DNA from: Campylobacterales bacterium
GTDB taxonomy: Bacteria > Campylobacterota > Campylobacteria > Campylobacterales > Sulfurimonadaceae
Reading direction: 5' to 3'
Length of the DNA stretch: 64,000 nt
Assembly (NCBI GenBank): GCA_026390165.1
Contig: JAPLGM010000018.1
Span: 62,001 to 126,000 of the forward strand
Shown: positions 7,208 through 17,073 of the stretch, in pieces
How the letters are laid out: each line of letters starts with the position of its first letter
How positions within the stretch are numbered: position 1 is the first letter of the stretch
Made by a program: the position numbers and the translations under genes
The notes under the pieces: generated by a model
What the model was told of the DNA's origin: nothing
The model's database searches: none
What the model saw: the letters and a program-made list of their open reading frames with translations, nothing else

Positions 7208-10200
7208 TCATAACCCCCGCACAAACAATGCCTTGATCTCCTCATTCTCCATCGTTGCAATCCCTTTTTCCCCTACGCTGACACTCATCTCCCCCATGGC
7301 AGTTTTCGCTTTGATCATTTTGTCAATCTTCTCTTCAAAACTGTTCTTGGTGATGAAACGGTAGACGAAAACATTGTTTTTTTGCCCGATCCGAAACGCT
7401 CTGTCGGTCGCTTGGTTCTCCACAGCAGGGTTGAACCACAAATCGTAATGGATAACATTTGCCGCTTGCGTAAGGTTGAGCCCCACCCCACCCGCTTTGA
7501 GTGAGAGGATAAGCACCTGTTTTTCAGGATCGTTTTGAAACGATGAAACCACCTCTTCACGCTGTTTGGTACTGAGTGATCCGTCAAATGTCAACGGCTG
7601 GACAAAAAACTTCTCTTCAATGATTTGTGCCAATATCCCCAACATCTCAACGTATTGGGTAAAGATAAGAACTTTTTCCCCCTTAACGATCATTGGCTCA
7701 AGAAGTGTCAACAACAGTTCAGTTTTTCCGCTGAGTGTTGCATCGTATGGGGAGCTTTTATCATAGTTGCGGGGGTGATTACAAATTTGTTTAAGCTCTG
7801 TAATAAGCTTGAAGATAAGTCCCGAACGGTTAGACCCTTCACGTTGCTCTTCCAAACTTTTCATCGCCCCATCCACCACACTTTGATAAAGAGCCGCTTG
7901 CTCAGGGACGAGAGTCGCGTATTCGTCGATCACAATTTTATCGGGGAGATCATCGATGATACTTTTGTCCGTTTTAAGCCGTCGAAGCATAAAGGGGGCG
8001 GTAACCGCTTTGAGAGCGTTCGCCACCTCTTGATTTTGATCCATTTCGATAGGGCGGACGTAGCTGGTGATAAATTTCGTCAATTCTCCCAAATAGCCAC
8101 TCATCGTAAAATCAAAGATACTCCACAGCTCGGTGAGGGAGTTCTCCACGGGGGTACCGCTGAGGGCGATTTTGTATTTGCACGAAAACGATTTCAAGCT
8201 CATGGCAGCTTGGGTCGTCGGATTTTTGATCCGTTGTGCCTCATCGATCACCAACGCCTCGATTTTATGCGACTTAAAGAGGCTCACATCCCGTCTAAAA
8301 ATATCGTAGGTCGTAACAATGATTTTGGTATCACTCAATTGTCGTCCCATCCCATAATAGAGTGATACACTCAACGAGGGGGCAAACGAGGTGAGTTCAT
8401 TTTCCCAGTTGGGAAGAAGGGAGGTGGGAACAACGATAAGAGTTCTCCCCTTGATATGAGTGTTCTCATACAGATGAAGCAACGTGGCAATCGTCTGGAT
8501 CGTTTTTCCCAACCCCATATCATCAGCAAGGACAACCCCAAAACCGCTCAAAAGATTGGAGACACACCACTGCACCCCCCGCTCCTGATATGGACGCAGC
8601 GTTGCCTGCAAGTTGGGAGAAATATCCAACTCTTGGGGACGGAAGAGATTCTCAAAAAAGGTTTCCAAATCATCATCAAACACTGCACTCCCCTCAAACC
8701 GCGCCCGTAACATATCAAATCGGGTTAGTTTGGGCGTTTTTTTCGCTCTGTCAAAGAGGGCTTTTAGCTCTTCAGGGGAGATACTGATATAGGAGTCGCG
8801 AAAGAGGACAAGGTCGCTTTGTTGAGAGACAAGTTCTTGGAACTCCTCCATACTGATATGGGTATCGCCAATGGCAATCGTCCAATCGTATTCGAGAACT
8901 TTATCGAGGGTGAAGAAACTCGTCGGGGACGCTTTCGTCCGAATCCGCATTGAGAGGCGCGGTTTGATAAGATGTTGCAACTCTCTGGGGAGGACAATTT
9001 TTACCCCAAATGAGGACAATAAATAGGAGCTCTCTTTAATGAACTGCTCAAACCGCTTCCCTTGAAGCTCAATGCGCTCTTCACTGCTTAGTAATTCAAT
9101 CTCATTCAAAAATCCCCGAATGGGGGAGAGAAGTTTTAAAAGCCCGCTGGAATTCTCCTCACGCAATGCGTCGCATAAAAATTGTTCTTTCTCCGTTTGA
9201 CCATCATGCACCGACATGGATAAACCGTAATTCTCCTCTTCATCCCCCCGATCGAGTGTCAATGTGAGGCTATAACGACTCAGAGGGAGGGAAAAGATGG
9301 AAAAATAGTTCGCTACAGCGCGATCAATATTGTGTTTTCCCCCCTCTTTTTGAGCAAACGCTCTCCCCATAAAAAAGCTCTCACTAATAGCAGGAGGATT
9401 CATAAAGAGCCGCTTGTGCATAAAATTCATCTCATGGACATATTCGGTCATTGCTTTGGCTAAAAAGAGGAGTGTTCCGCTTTTGCCGTCGAAAAAAGAG
9501 TCTGAGGGTGAGAAACGGACAAAAGGGGTCGCATTGCACGCCAGCCGTTGTATTTGCTCATCCACCGATGAGGGGGTCAAAAGGGGCATCCATCCGATAA
9601 AGAATCGGGGTTTGAGCGTGTCTTTGAGTACTGCCGGGATAAAGGCATTGGCATGAAGCAACAAATAGAGGGTTCGGCTAAGGGCGTGATAGTAGCGATA
9701 GCTAGCTCTCCCCTCCTCACTTCTAAACGAGAGAAAAAGGGTGACGAAACTCAGCAACGACACCGTACACCCCCCTTTCGTATATTTGAGTGCGTATGGG
9801 GCGAAAAGTTCGGCGGTTTTACTCTCCTGACGAAAGAGAGGGTGTTTGATCGTGACATGCCCTGTTCTCCACAACTCATCCATCGTACATTCGCACTCGG
9901 CATCTTTGAGAAGACGCTCAATAATCTCAATATTCTCATCAAAAATGGGGGAGATAAGTTGCGGTAACGCTTTGGCGTGAGCTTTGTAAAACTCTTTCAT
10001 CACCTCTTTGTAGTCTATCGGGGCAAACGAAGGGTGGGGGGTGAGGAGCGAATCGATCAATGAAAGGGCATTCTCATGATGAAGTACCTCAAGCGTTTTA
10101 TCGCAAACGACCTCTTCCCACGGCTTCAAAGTGATCGGATAGAGTTGTGTCTCTTCATTAAACGCATCAAGTGTTTTGGTAAGATCCACCCCTCGCAGTG

Positions 10201-10798
10201 AAAAGAGCAAAAGGGGGTTATGGTCGATTTCACTGCTCAATGCTAACAAGACCGCAAAAGAGTGTTTACACGGAACCGAAAAATCTTCGCAGTCACAGCG
10301 CATTTCGAAATTTAGCTTCTCCCTTTGGTAAGGATCATCAAAATCGACCCCACCCTTCATAAAAAGAAATATGTTCTCTTCATCGCACCACTGAAGAAAG
10401 GCTTCAGGCAACGTCCCATTCAAAAGTGCCGATTGGATAAACGAGTCCGATGTAATTTTCTCAACGATCAAACGCTGTATCTCAGATTCAAAAGGTTTGA
10501 AGGTCAAACTATTCTTATAACTGCTTCGCGTGGAACCTTTGACACTGGCGATTACGTCTCCCTCAACAATTGATAATGAGGTGACAGCACCCTTATTGAA
10601 ATAAGTTTTTCCCCGTCCCAACCGTGTATCATCTTCATACAATGATTCCAACTCGTCATAAAAATGTCCTCCCCAAGGAGTCAGTCCATATTTTTTCATT
10701 TTTGCCATAAATTTCTTTTTCTTGTCGATAAATTTTTTGTAGTGTCGTGTCGGAATTTTACCTAAAACTCCTCTAAGGATGGCTGATTTGATATTCAT
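7208..10798 (-). CDS. SWIM zinc-finger SNF2-family helicase/ATPase
   Basis: About 1196 residues. An N-terminal SWIM-type zinc finger (CDCEDF then CKHSFA) precedes a long middle region. The C-terminal third is a SNF2 motor with [12 protein letters not shown] (Walker A), the motif II box [13 protein letters not shown], and a helicase C domain with [11 protein letters not shown]. Such bacterial SNF2-SWIM proteins are DNA-dependent ATPases of unclear role. The ATG at 10798 (MNIKSAIL) is preferred; an upstream in-frame start at 10855 would run into the divergent efp start. The gene is divergent from efp with 47 bases between them. Confidence 0.88.
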   Translation of the reverse strand: MNIKSAILRGVLGKIPTRHYKKFIDKKKKFMAKMKKYGLTPWGGHFYDELESLYEDDTRLGRGKTYFNKGAVTSLSIVEGDVIASVKGSTRSSYKNSLTFKPFESEIQRLIVEKITSDSFIQSALLNGTLPEAFLQWCDEENIFLFMKGGVDFDDPYQREKLNFEMRCDCEDFSVPCKHSFAVLLALSSEIDHNPLLLFSLRGVDLTKTLDAFNEETQLYPITLKPWEEVVCDKTLEVLHHENALSLIDSLLTPHPSFAPIDYKEVMKEFYKAHAKALPQLISPIFDENIEIIERLLKDAECECTMDELWRTGHVTIKHPLFRQESKTAELFAPYALKYTKGGCTVSLLSFVTLFLSFRSEEGRASYRYYHALSRTLYLLLHANAFIPAVLKDTLKPRFFIGWMPLLTPSSVDEQIQRLACNATPFVRFSPSDSFFDGKSGTLLFLAKAMTEYVHEMNFMHKRLFMNPPAISESFFMGRAFAQKEGGKHNIDRAVANYFSIFSLPLSRYSLTLTLDRGDEEENYGLSMSVHDGQTEKEQFLCDALREENSSGLLKLLSPIRGFLNEIELLSSEERIELQGKRFEQFIKESSYLLSSFGVKIVLPRELQHLIKPRLSMRIRTKASPTSFFTLDKVLEYDWTIAIGDTHISMEEFQELVSQQSDLVLFRDSYISISPEELKALFDRAKKTPKLTRFDMLRARFEGSAVFDDDLETFFENLFRPQELDISPNLQATLRPYQERGVQWCVSNLLSGFGVVLADDMGLGKTIQTIATLLHLYENTHIKGRTLIVVPTSLLPNWENELTSFAPSLSVSLYYGMGRQLSDTKIIVTTYDIFRRDVSLFKSHKIEALVIDEAQRIKNPTTQAAMSLKSFSCKYKIALSGTPVENSLTELWSIFDFTMSGYLGELTKFITSYVRPIEMDQNQEVANALKAVTAPFMLRRLKTDKSIIDDLPDKIVIDEYATLVPEQAALYQSVVDGAMKSLEEQREGSNRSGLIFKLITELKQICNHPRNYDKSSPYDATLSGKTELLLTLLEPMIVKGEKVLIFTQYVEMLGILAQIIEEKFFVQPLTFDGSLSTKQREEVVSSFQNDPEKQVLILSLKAGGVGLNLTQAANVIHYDLWFNPAVENQATDRAFRIGQKNNVFVYRFITKNSFEEKIDKMIKAKTAMGEMSVSVGEKGIATMENEEIKALFVRGL

Positions 10799-10810
10799 GG
10801 ATCTTTCGGG

Positions 10811-10816
10811 TAAAAT
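10811..10816 (+). promoter_or_regulatory. Probable -10 element of the efp promoter
   Basis: A taaaat hexamer about 30 bases ahead of the efp ATG, in the 47-base gap between the divergent SNF2 and efp genes. A purine-rich ribosome-binding site (acgagg) lies just before the ATG. Confidence 0.4.
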
Positions 10817-10845
10817 TCGATCAATTATTAATACGAGGAATAAAC

Positions 10846-11412
10846 ATGGCAACAATCGGAATGGGCGATATCAAAAAAGGGGTACGCCTCGAAATTACGG
10901 GTGTTCCGTATAGAGTAATCGATTTTCAACACGTTAAACCGGGTAAAGGGGCAGCATTTGTCCGTTGTAAAGTGAAAAGTTTTTTAAATGGAAAAGTCGT
11001 TGAGAAAACAATTCACGCAGGGGATAAATTTGAAGTTCCTAATATCGAACACAAAACGATGCAGTATTTGTACGATGATGGCGAAATGCTCCAATTTATG
11101 GATACCGAGAGCTTTGAACAACTAGGATTGACCTACGATCAATGTGAAGATGCGAGCAAATGGATCAAAGACGGTACAAATGTTCAAATCATTTTACACA
11201 ACGGCAAAGCAATCAGTGTGGATGCTCCTGAAATCATGGAACTTGCCATTACCGAAACACCGCCCAACTTCAAAGGGGATACATCAAGCGGTTCTAAAAA
11301 ACCAGCAACCCTTGAAACAGGTGCCGTAGTACAAGTTCCCTATCATTTACTTGAAGGTGATATCATCCGTGTTAACACCGTCGAGGGTGAATATATGGAA
11401 AAAGTTAAATAA
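10846..11412 (+). CDS. efp: Translation elongation factor P
   Basis: A 188-residue EF-P that relieves ribosome stalling at proline runs. The KOW-like N-terminal domain carries the loop VKPGKGAAF, with the lysine at exactly position 34, the residue modified in E. coli-type EF-P. The length matches the family. Start ATG at 10846 follows tacgagg. No epmA/epmB lies next to it, so the state of Lys34 cannot be inferred here. A strong hairpin follows the stop. Confidence 0.97.
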   Translation: MATIGMGDIKKGVRLEITGVPYRVIDFQHVKPGKGAAFVRCKVKSFLNGKVVEKTIHAGDKFEVPNIEHKTMQYLYDDGEMLQFMDTESFEQLGLTYDQCEDASKWIKDGTNVQIILHNGKAISVDAPEIMELAITETPPNFKGDTSSGSKKPATLETGAVVQVPYHLLEGDIIRVNTVEGEYMEKVK

Positions 11413-11416
11413 TAAT

Positions 11417-11448
11417 AAAAGTGTAGCGCGATCGTGCGCTACACTTTT
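11417..11448 (+). terminator. Intrinsic terminator after efp
   Basis: A 13-bp perfect stem (11417-11429 with 11436-11448) around a 6-base loop. It begins with four A and ends with four T, directly after the efp stop. The A/T flanks make it potentially bidirectional. Confidence 0.85.
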
Positions 11449-11488
11449 GCCTGCACCCCAACCCTAATTTTATCACAAGAGAGTCTTT

Positions 11489-12685
11489 ATGGAAATCATC
11501 GAAACCGAAACTGCCTTCAAAGAGTGTGTAAGCGATATACAAAATAGTCAAGGGTACAAAAATCCCCTTGGTTTTGGCATTTGCCGTGTTGATTTTGGTC
11601 AATTAAATAGCGACAAAATTCTTCAAGCAACCTACCCCCATATCAACTGGAACGAAAACTTTGGCAGTGCAGCAATTTTCATTAAAAGTGCTCAAGAGCA
11701 AGGATTTACCATCGATTTCAATGCCGATGAAGTGATCGTTCCTGTAACCCTCAAATTTTTAGAAGGGTGTTTAAACGCTTTTACCCCCTACTCCGATGAA
11801 GCGTACGGTGATGCTCATAAAAACATTCAAGTTATTGCAGCCCTTTATAATCAAATCAAAGAGAATGGGATGCGCGAGGGGGAGTTTCGTCTGACCATCC
11901 TCTTTAATGACGCTGTGTGCAAAAGCGTTGAGGGGACGTATCTAAAGCTCTACGCCCTCTCAACGTCCAAAGCTCCATTACGCTCTCTTAACCTAAACGG
12001 TGCTTTTGGGGCATTGCACAACGTCGCATGGTCAGAGGGTCAACCCATCGAACTAGAGTGGCTTCGTGAGAATGAAATCGAACTTAAATTCGCAAATGAA
12101 TACCCTAAAATCGATTTCGTTGATAAATTCCCCCGTTATCTTCAACATATCATCCCTGCCAATAATACGCGCGTTTTGGACGATTCAAAAGTCCGTTTTG
12201 GTGCGCAGCTTCATGCAGGGACAACGATTATGCCGGGTGCAAGCTATGTGAACTTCAATGCAGGAACAACCGGTGTCAGCATGGTGGAGGGGCGTATTTC
12301 AAGCTCTGCTATCGTCGGGGATGGTTCCGATGTGGGTGGTGGAGCCTCTATCCTTGGTGTTCTCAGTGGTACGGATGGTAACCCTATCTCAATTGGTAAA
12401 AATACCCTTTTGGGTGCCAACTCGGTTACAGGTATCCCTTTAGGGGATGGGTGTATCGTCGATGCAGGAATTGCGATTTTGGCAGGGACAAAATTTGCCG
12501 TCACCTCGACTGAACTGGCAAAAATCAAAGAAGCTAATCCCACAAGTAGCTTAGAAGGAAATAGTTTCAAAGGTAAAGAGCTTGCAGGACTTAATGGACT
12601 TCATTTCCGTCAAGACTCTACCACCGGTGCCCTTGTAATACTACGTTCAACTCGTGAAGTAAAACTTAACGCCGATTTACACTAA
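11489..12685 (+). CDS. dapD: 2,3,4,5-tetrahydropyridine-2,6-dicarboxylate N-succinyltransferase (long form)
   Basis: A 398-residue enzyme of the lysine/diaminopimelate pathway that succinylates tetrahydrodipicolinate using succinyl-CoA. The C-terminal half is a left-handed beta-helix of hexapeptide repeats (about residues 225-345: GAQLHAGTTIMPGA, MVEGRISSSAIVGDGSDVGGGAS, IGKNTLLGANSVTGIPLGDG). MVEGR and the GGGAS segment are typical of the long DapD type in Campylobacterota and Actinobacteria. The ATG at 11489 follows acaagagagtcttt. It stands alone after the efp terminator. Confidence 0.92.
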   Translation: MEIIETETAFKECVSDIQNSQGYKNPLGFGICRVDFGQLNSDKILQATYPHINWNENFGSAAIFIKSAQEQGFTIDFNADEVIVPVTLKFLEGCLNAFTPYSDEAYGDAHKNIQVIAALYNQIKENGMREGEFRLTILFNDAVCKSVEGTYLKLYALSTSKAPLRSLNLNGAFGALHNVAWSEGQPIELEWLRENEIELKFANEYPKIDFVDKFPRYLQHIIPANNTRVLDDSKVRFGAQLHAGTTIMPGASYVNFNAGTTGVSMVEGRISSSAIVGDGSDVGGGASILGVLSGTDGNPISIGKNTLLGANSVTGIPLGDGCIVDAGIAILAGTKFAVTSTELAKIKEANPTSSLEGNSFKGKELAGLNGLHFRQDSTTGALVILRSTREVKLNADLH

Positions 12686-12696
12686 TTCTATAATTT

Positions 12697-12716
12697 AGCC
12701 ATCTCTTAAGGTGGCT
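12697..12716 (+). terminator. Possible weak terminator hairpin after dapD
   Basis: A 7-bp stem (agccatc with ggtggct, one G-T pair) shortly after the dapD stop and before the flagellar rod-like gene. There is no long T run, so it is a weak call. Confidence 0.35.
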
Positions 12717-12754
12717 CGTCTTATACTTATTGCATCCAATTCAAGGAGCATTCT

Positions 12755-13060
12755 ATGATAAGTTCAAATGTCTCTTCTCTTATCTCCAATCAAACCTTCA
12801 TGAATAATAGTGCGGAGAATATTGCAAATGCAAATAGTGATGGATTTGTCCCTCGCAACACGACCATTAGTGAGACTCAAAATGGGGGAACAAAAGCAAC
12901 AACAACAATGGCAACCGATACGGGTTCGACGCAATCACAAACCGATCTTACCAAAGAGATAACCGATCAAGTCACCATTGAAAAAACTGCCGTGGCAAAT
13001 ATCCAAGCTATCCGAACCCAAAATGAGATGCTGGGCTCACTGCTTGATATCAAAGGCTAG
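12755..13060 (+). CDS. Minimal flagellar basal-body rod/hook family protein
   Basis: A 101-residue protein with both ends of the FlgB/FlgC/FlgG family but almost no middle. The N-terminus has NIANANSDGFVP (the rod-family signature NxANxxTxGF), followed by a Thr/Gly/Gln-rich linker. The C-terminus, TDLTKEITDQ...ANIQAIRTQNEMLGSLLDIKG, matches the C-terminal coiled-coil helix of axial proteins. Canonical FlgB/FlgC are about 130-165 residues. It sits apart from flagellar operons, with a clear ribosome-binding site (aaggagcattct). It could be a small rod or junction subunit, or a regulator; the role is unknown. It overlaps the convergent lipoprotein gene by 11 bases. Confidence 0.75.
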   Translation: MISSNVSSLISNQTFMNNSAENIANANSDGFVPRNTTISETQNGGTKATTTMATDTGSTQSQTDLTKEITDQVTIEKTAVANIQAIRTQNEMLGSLLDIKG

Positions 13061-14489
13061 AAAGTTTTCTTTTCTCCTTTTTTTGAGCAAGGGGTATTGG
13101 TTCTTTTGTAAAGATATTCATACTGGTTAAAGTGCTTAGTAACATACCGTTGGGGTCAAAATTCTTAACATCAGAACCAAGCTCAAGGGTGCTAATAACG
13201 GCGTGTCCTATAATTGCTCGTCCTAATGTTCCATCTTTATTTTTTGTCCGTACACCCCAAATATTATGCATTGCCATAACGGTATCTTCGAACGTCCCTA
13301 CATACAAGAGGACATGCCCTTTTTTGTACAAAATAGTCTCAAAAGGGACCCCTTTTTCTTTGATCAATTCAATTTTTTGGGTGTTATTCAAATCTTTAAA
13401 GGAGATCACTTCCCCTTTTTTGGCTTGTTGTGCTGAATTACGGGGTAACCAAATACCAAAAGGGGTCAAATAGTCCCGAATCATGGAGGAGCAATCACGC
13501 TCCTCAAACATCCCACCCCACCCATAGGTATTACGTAATAGATTAGCTCCTATCTTGGTCAGATCACCTTTATTAATGACGCTGATTCCTACATGAGCCG
13601 AACTTTTTGGAATTAAAAGCTCACTTGTTTTTCCATCTGTATTGACCCAAAGAGTCTTGTAACTCTCATCATTTTCACTCACATAGGGGAGAACCATACC
13701 GATACGAGAGTAAGTAACAAACCGGTTTTTCTCATCGTACAGAGGAGTTCTATCCTCTGTTATAAACAGTTGCTCTTTACTTTGAAGGGTCTCAATCTGA
13801 TTCGAAGAGAGCGTTGCTACTGCATTACTCTCAACCCACCCCGACGCATTGTTGGTAAAAATATAGCTCCACGCTCCATCTTTAGAGGTGTGTGAGATGA
13901 AAATGGGTTCATTAAATGCCACACTGCTGTTTTGTAGCAAATCAAACGGATACCCATCCCCCGCTCTAGCAGGATTTTTATAAAGAGGCTTTGAGGTTGG
14001 GAAAACCCGAAGACTCATCCACCTTGTTGTGATCGCACGCTGATTCAAGGTTGAAAAGGCTTGAAAATTACTCTCTTCTTCCATTTGAGTAAACCAAGAT
14101 GAATCATAAAGTTTAAGATTACTGCCATAGCCACGTCGAAAGGCACTTATAGCCCATGCTGCTTCTTTAGCACAAATAGGAGCCACCGTATAGGACCACG
14201 GACGATAATACCGTTCGTTAAAGTGCTGCTGAGTTTCATACAAAGTATCATGATCGACTCCATTACGCTCAACGTAAGGAGAAATATCTTGTGGAAAGCG
14301 GAGAAGATCATTCATTTTTTCAATTGTACTTGGAAGATCAGACTCACTCTCATGAACGACAATCGGTTCATCTGAAACAAGAGAACCATTTTTATCCGTA
14401 CAAACAGGCGCGTGCAATGTAGGAAGGGGGGCAGTGCTACACCCCCCTAAAATAATAATTAATCCAATACTCAAAACTTTAGTAATCAT
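13050..14489 (-). CDS. SH3-domain NlpC/P60 (C40) peptidase lipoprotein
   Basis: About 479 residues from the ATG at 14489. It starts with a lipoprotein signal (lipobox LGGC near residue 17), so it is probably anchored in the outer membrane or periplasm. A middle region with SH3-like segments (RWMSLRVFPTSKPLY, GWVESNAVATL) is followed by an NlpC/P60 domain: Cys in ERDCSSMIRDYL, His in KGHVLLYVG and a following AMHNIWG. Proteins of this layout in Campylobacterota and Helicobacter trim peptidoglycan peptides. An earlier in-frame start at 14504 would put extra charged residues before the signal and is less likely. It lies just downstream of an S24 repressor gene on the same strand. Confidence 0.85.
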   Translation of the reverse strand: MITKVLSIGLIIILGGCSTAPLPTLHAPVCTDKNGSLVSDEPIVVHESESDLPSTIEKMNDLLRFPQDISPYVERNGVDHDTLYETQQHFNERYYRPWSYTVAPICAKEAAWAISAFRRGYGSNLKLYDSSWFTQMEEESNFQAFSTLNQRAITTRWMSLRVFPTSKPLYKNPARAGDGYPFDLLQNSSVAFNEPIFISHTSKDGAWSYIFTNNASGWVESNAVATLSSNQIETLQSKEQLFITEDRTPLYDEKNRFVTYSRIGMVLPYVSENDESYKTLWVNTDGKTSELLIPKSSAHVGISVINKGDLTKIGANLLRNTYGWGGMFEERDCSSMIRDYLTPFGIWLPRNSAQQAKKGEVISFKDLNNTQKIELIKEKGVPFETILYKKGHVLLYVGTFEDTVMAMHNIWGVRTKNKDGTLGRAIIGHAVISTLELGSDVKNFDPNGMLLSTLTSMNIFTKEPIPLAQKKEKRKLSSL

Positions 14490-14509
14490 AAAAACCCCTC
14501 TCATCGATA

Positions 14510-15169
14510 TTAGTCAACACAACCAAAACGTCCTACAACACGACCCACAATCTCTATGTCATCGCGCCCAATAATAGAGGGTGGATACTCTTGATTATCC
14601 GAAATAATATCAACACTTCCATCAATACGCACGTGTAACCGTTTAATAAAAAGTCCATATTCTGTCCGTATCGTAAATATACCCCCACGCTCCACATCCA
14701 GCTTAGAACGATTAAGAAAAACAATATCGTTATTTCCAAAAGAGGGTTCCATTGAATCTCCCGAAACATTGATCGCTTCGATATGACGTAACTCTTTTTC
14801 ACCCCCGAGAGAAGTAATAAACGTCTCTTCTAACAGTAAAGGGTGTGATTCGAGCTCTTCATTGCAAGCACCTCCACCCGCTGAGGCATTCACAGAAGAA
14901 AAATAGGGAACCCTATAAAAACGATTGGTAGGTTCTATCAAACTCTCTGGGGATTGATTATAGAGGAGCCAATTAATCGCGATAGAGCGTTGTGCACAAA
15001 AATCAAGCAATTCATTAAAAGGGATTTTATTACGCTTTTTCATCGTTGCAAAATTCATCTGTGAAATATCCAGAAGATCAGCAACATCTTTGTCAAATAC
15101 TTTTTTATTGGGAAATTCAGCCGAAACGACATCTTTAATCGTTTCCACAATGTCAAAAAAACTTTTCAT
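14510..15169 (-). CDS. HTH/S24-peptidase (LexA/CI-like) transcriptional repressor
   Basis: About 219 residues from the ATG at 15169, which has aaaggtg upstream; a longer frame reaches 15241. The N-terminal region (10-70) is a phage-CI-like helix-turn-helix. The C-terminal half is an S24 self-cleaving domain with GDSMEP (Ser139) and a lysine in YGLFIKRL (Lys176). A plausible Ala-Gly cleavage site lies at residues 97-98. Known relatives respond to DNA damage or act as phage repressors. No phage genes are nearby. It sits 20 bases upstream of the NlpC lipoprotein gene and may control it or itself. Confidence 0.85.
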   Translation of the reverse strand: MKSFFDIVETIKDVVSAEFPNKKVFDKDVADLLDISQMNFATMKKRNKIPFNELLDFCAQRSIAINWLLYNQSPESLIEPTNRFYRVPYFSSVNASAGGGACNEELESHPLLLEETFITSLGGEKELRHIEAINVSGDSMEPSFGNNDIVFLNRSKLDVERGGIFTIRTEYGLFIKRLHVRIDGSVDIISDNQEYPPSIIGRDDIEIVGRVVGRFGCVD

Positions 15170-15247
15170 ACTCAAACACCTTTTCTTTAAACCATTAAAA
15201 AAATTATGCCCTAATTCGTCTAAAAATATGTCATATTGCAATATTTA

Positions 15248-15376
15248 TTAAACGTCATTACCTTTATTCTCGTCATGATCTTCTTGCCGCTTGGAGAGAT
15301 GGTATCCTCGGAAGATATAAATGATAAAGAGAATAAATAAAACCATAACCAAATTATCAAAGATTTGAAAAAGCAT
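15248..15376 (-). CDS. Small single-span membrane protein (42 aa)
   Basis: A 42-residue frame (begins MLFQIFDNLVMVLF). It has one hydrophobic segment of about 16 residues ending at IYIF, and then a charged tail rich in K, R, D and E. Its ATG shares the A of the trmL stop (TAATG), a classic coupled start, so it is probably translated as the last gene of the leuD-to-trmL operon. The function is unknown. The topology suggests an inner-membrane microprotein with the charged tail in the cytoplasm. Confidence 0.6.
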   Translation of the reverse strand: MLFQIFDNLVMVLFILFIIYIFRGYHLSKRQEDHDENKGNDV

Positions 15377-15846
15377 TACATCCCCTCTTGGTAAGTTGTA
15401 AAATTTTGTTTAATTGCTTCATACAAAATAATACCCGTACTAATCGCAAGATTAAGACTACGCCCCTCTTTCGTCATTGGGATCGTCATACATTGGTTGG
15501 AGTATTTTTCGAGTATTTCGGAAGGGATCCCACTCGTTTCACTACCAAAAAATAAGAAATCACCTTCCTTAAAAGTATGGTTAAAATAAGGTTGATCGGT
15601 TTTAGTCGTAGCAAAGAAAAAACGGTCGCTGGAAGGGTGCGCCGTGAAAAAATCGTCAATACTTTCCCAGACTTTTAGATCAATCTTATGCCAATAATCC
15701 AATCCTGATCGCCGAACTGCCTTTTCGTCAATATCAAATCCAAGCGGTTTGATCAAATGTAACGTTGCACCCGTATTGACACACAGTCGCCCAATTGCAC
15801 CTGTATTGTTCGGAATTTGAGGAGTTATAAGGACAATATTGAACAT
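15376..15846 (-). CDS. trmL: tRNA (cytidine(34)-2'-O)-methyltransferase, SpoU/TrmL type
   Basis: A 156-residue SPOUT methyltransferase that methylates the ribose of the wobble base in tRNA-Leu species. Motifs: PQIPNNTGAIGR at the N-terminus, FGSETSGIP, and IPMTKEGRSLNLAIS at the knot. The short single-domain length matches TrmL (YibK). The ATG at 15846 (MFNIVLI) directly follows the purU stop and is preferred to the longer frame opening at 15885, which lies inside purU. Confidence 0.9.
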   Translation of the reverse strand: MFNIVLITPQIPNNTGAIGRLCVNTGATLHLIKPLGFDIDEKAVRRSGLDYWHKIDLKVWESIDDFFTAHPSSDRFFFATTKTDQPYFNHTFKEGDFLFFGSETSGIPSEILEKYSNQCMTIPMTKEGRSLNLAISTGIILYEAIKQNFTTYQEGM

Positions 15847-15847
15847 A

Positions 15848-16687
15848 TTAAAAAATGACCGTTCGGTTACTGTGAACAAAGACACGATCCTCTAATGCCA
15901 GTTTAAGGGCACGCGAGAGGACGATTTTTTCACCGTCACGACCGGAACGCTGCATATCTTCCCATCCGTATGCGTGATCGACATGGATAACATCTTGTGC
16001 GATAATCGGTCCTTCATCAAGATCGTTATTAACAAAATGGGCTGTTGCACCGATAATTTTAACACCTCGTTCGTATGCTTGTTTATACGGATTTGCCCCG
16101 ATAAAGGCGGGGAGAAAAGAGTGGTGAATATTGATAATTTTATCGGCATACGCATTGACAAAACGGGGGGTTAATATCCGCATATATTTTGCTAATACAA
16201 TGTAATCAATATCCCCAAAAGAGTTCAAACACTCCAGCACTTTTTGCTCATGAACATCTCTCTCTAACCCTTCATGCGAAACCGTATAAAAAGGGATTTC
16301 AAATTTGGAGACCAACGGTTCAAGTACATCATAGTTGGAGACAACACCCACGATAATAGCATCAAGTTCACCCGCTTCATACCGTATCAAAATATCCCCA
16401 AGAGCATGAGACTCTTTAGTTACCATCAATACAATCCGTTTTTTACGCGGTGCAATAACTTCCAAATGGGCATTGCTTGGAAGAACAGCTAAAAGTTCAT
16501 TTCTAAGTGCCTCCATATCGGCTTCACCACTTACAACGCTTCGCATAAAAAATTTATTATAGTTTTTATCGACAAATTCATTATTGGAGAGGATATTCAA
16601 ATGTCGATGATAAAAAATACTGGATACTTTATAGACCAACCCTTTTTCATCATTACATTGGATCAAAATACGATATTGTTCTGTCAT
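15848..16687 (-). CDS. purU: Formyltetrahydrofolate deformylase
   Basis: A 279-residue enzyme that hydrolyses 10-formyl-THF to formate and THF, balancing one-carbon pools. An N-terminal ACT domain (CNDEKGLVYKVSSIFY) precedes a formyltransferase-fold domain with HHSFLPAFIGANPY and HFVNNDLDEGPIIAQDV, the PurU catalytic features. It is the fifth gene of the leuD-leuB operon; trmL follows immediately. Its placement next to a CiaD-like gene resembles the C. jejuni order around purU, as remembered. Confidence 0.93.
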   Translation of the reverse strand: MTEQYRILIQCNDEKGLVYKVSSIFYHRHLNILSNNEFVDKNYNKFFMRSVVSGEADMEALRNELLAVLPSNAHLEVIAPRKKRIVLMVTKESHALGDILIRYEAGELDAIIVGVVSNYDVLEPLVSKFEIPFYTVSHEGLERDVHEQKVLECLNSFGDIDYIVLAKYMRILTPRFVNAYADKIINIHHSFLPAFIGANPYKQAYERGVKIIGATAHFVNNDLDEGPIIAQDVIHVDHAYGWEDMQRSGRDGEKIVLSRALKLALEDRVFVHSNRTVIF

Positions 16688-16701
16688 CTGGGCAAAAACC
16701 T

Positions 16702-17073
16702 TTATTTATTTTCTTTAAATGACTCTAACCGGTTGTCAATAGTGGCGAGCAAATATTCTAAAAAATTAAGTGTCAAGTCCACTTTTGCTTCAATTTGGAC
16801 GTTATTTGGGGATTGAAATCCTTCAAACAAAACCAAAAGACGCTCACGAACACCTTCAAGAAGCCTCACTTCATCTTCACGACCACTCGTAGAAATTATT
16901 GGGTTAACACCATCACTAAGAGGAGGCGTGTAAAGCGACTTCGATTCAAATACCTCTTCAATACTAGAAGTTTCGATCAATTCTACACTAGCAATAGGCT
17001 GCATTGCTTTACTTAGCTGAACAGACTCTTCCAGTTCTGCTAATGTTGATAAAATGACATCTTTTAGTTCCAT
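16702..17073 (-). CDS. Conserved Campylobacterota protein, possibly CiaD-like
   Basis: About 123 residues from the ATG at 17073 ([18 protein letters not shown]). A frame opening with GTG at 17088 is also possible; a purine-rich aaaggtgg lies between. There is no signal peptide, membrane segment or catalytic motif. It is acidic at the start, and the C-terminal 60 residues (ERLLVLFEGFQSPNN...NFLEYLLATIDNRLES) look helical. Its position between a TPR-like gene and purU matches the neighbourhood of the C. jejuni CiaD gene as remembered, but I cannot confirm homology. The start overlaps the upstream gene by about 10 bases. Confidence 0.6.
   Translation of the reverse strand: MELKDVILSTLAELEESVQLSKAMQPIASVELIETSSIEEVFESKSLYTPPLSDGVNPIISTSGREDEVRLLEGVRERLLVLFEGFQSPNNVQIEAKVDLTLNFLEYLLATIDNRLESFKENK

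Noticed and set aside
7625-8365. 246-codon plus-strand open frame
   Set aside because: It lies antisense inside the SNF2 helicase ATPase domain, has no ribosome-binding site or domain, and mirrors a strongly conserved coding frame.
14510-15169. Prophage remnant suggested by the CI-like repressor
   Set aside because: No integrase, structural or lysis genes and no attachment repeats nearby; neighbours are ordinary chromosomal genes.
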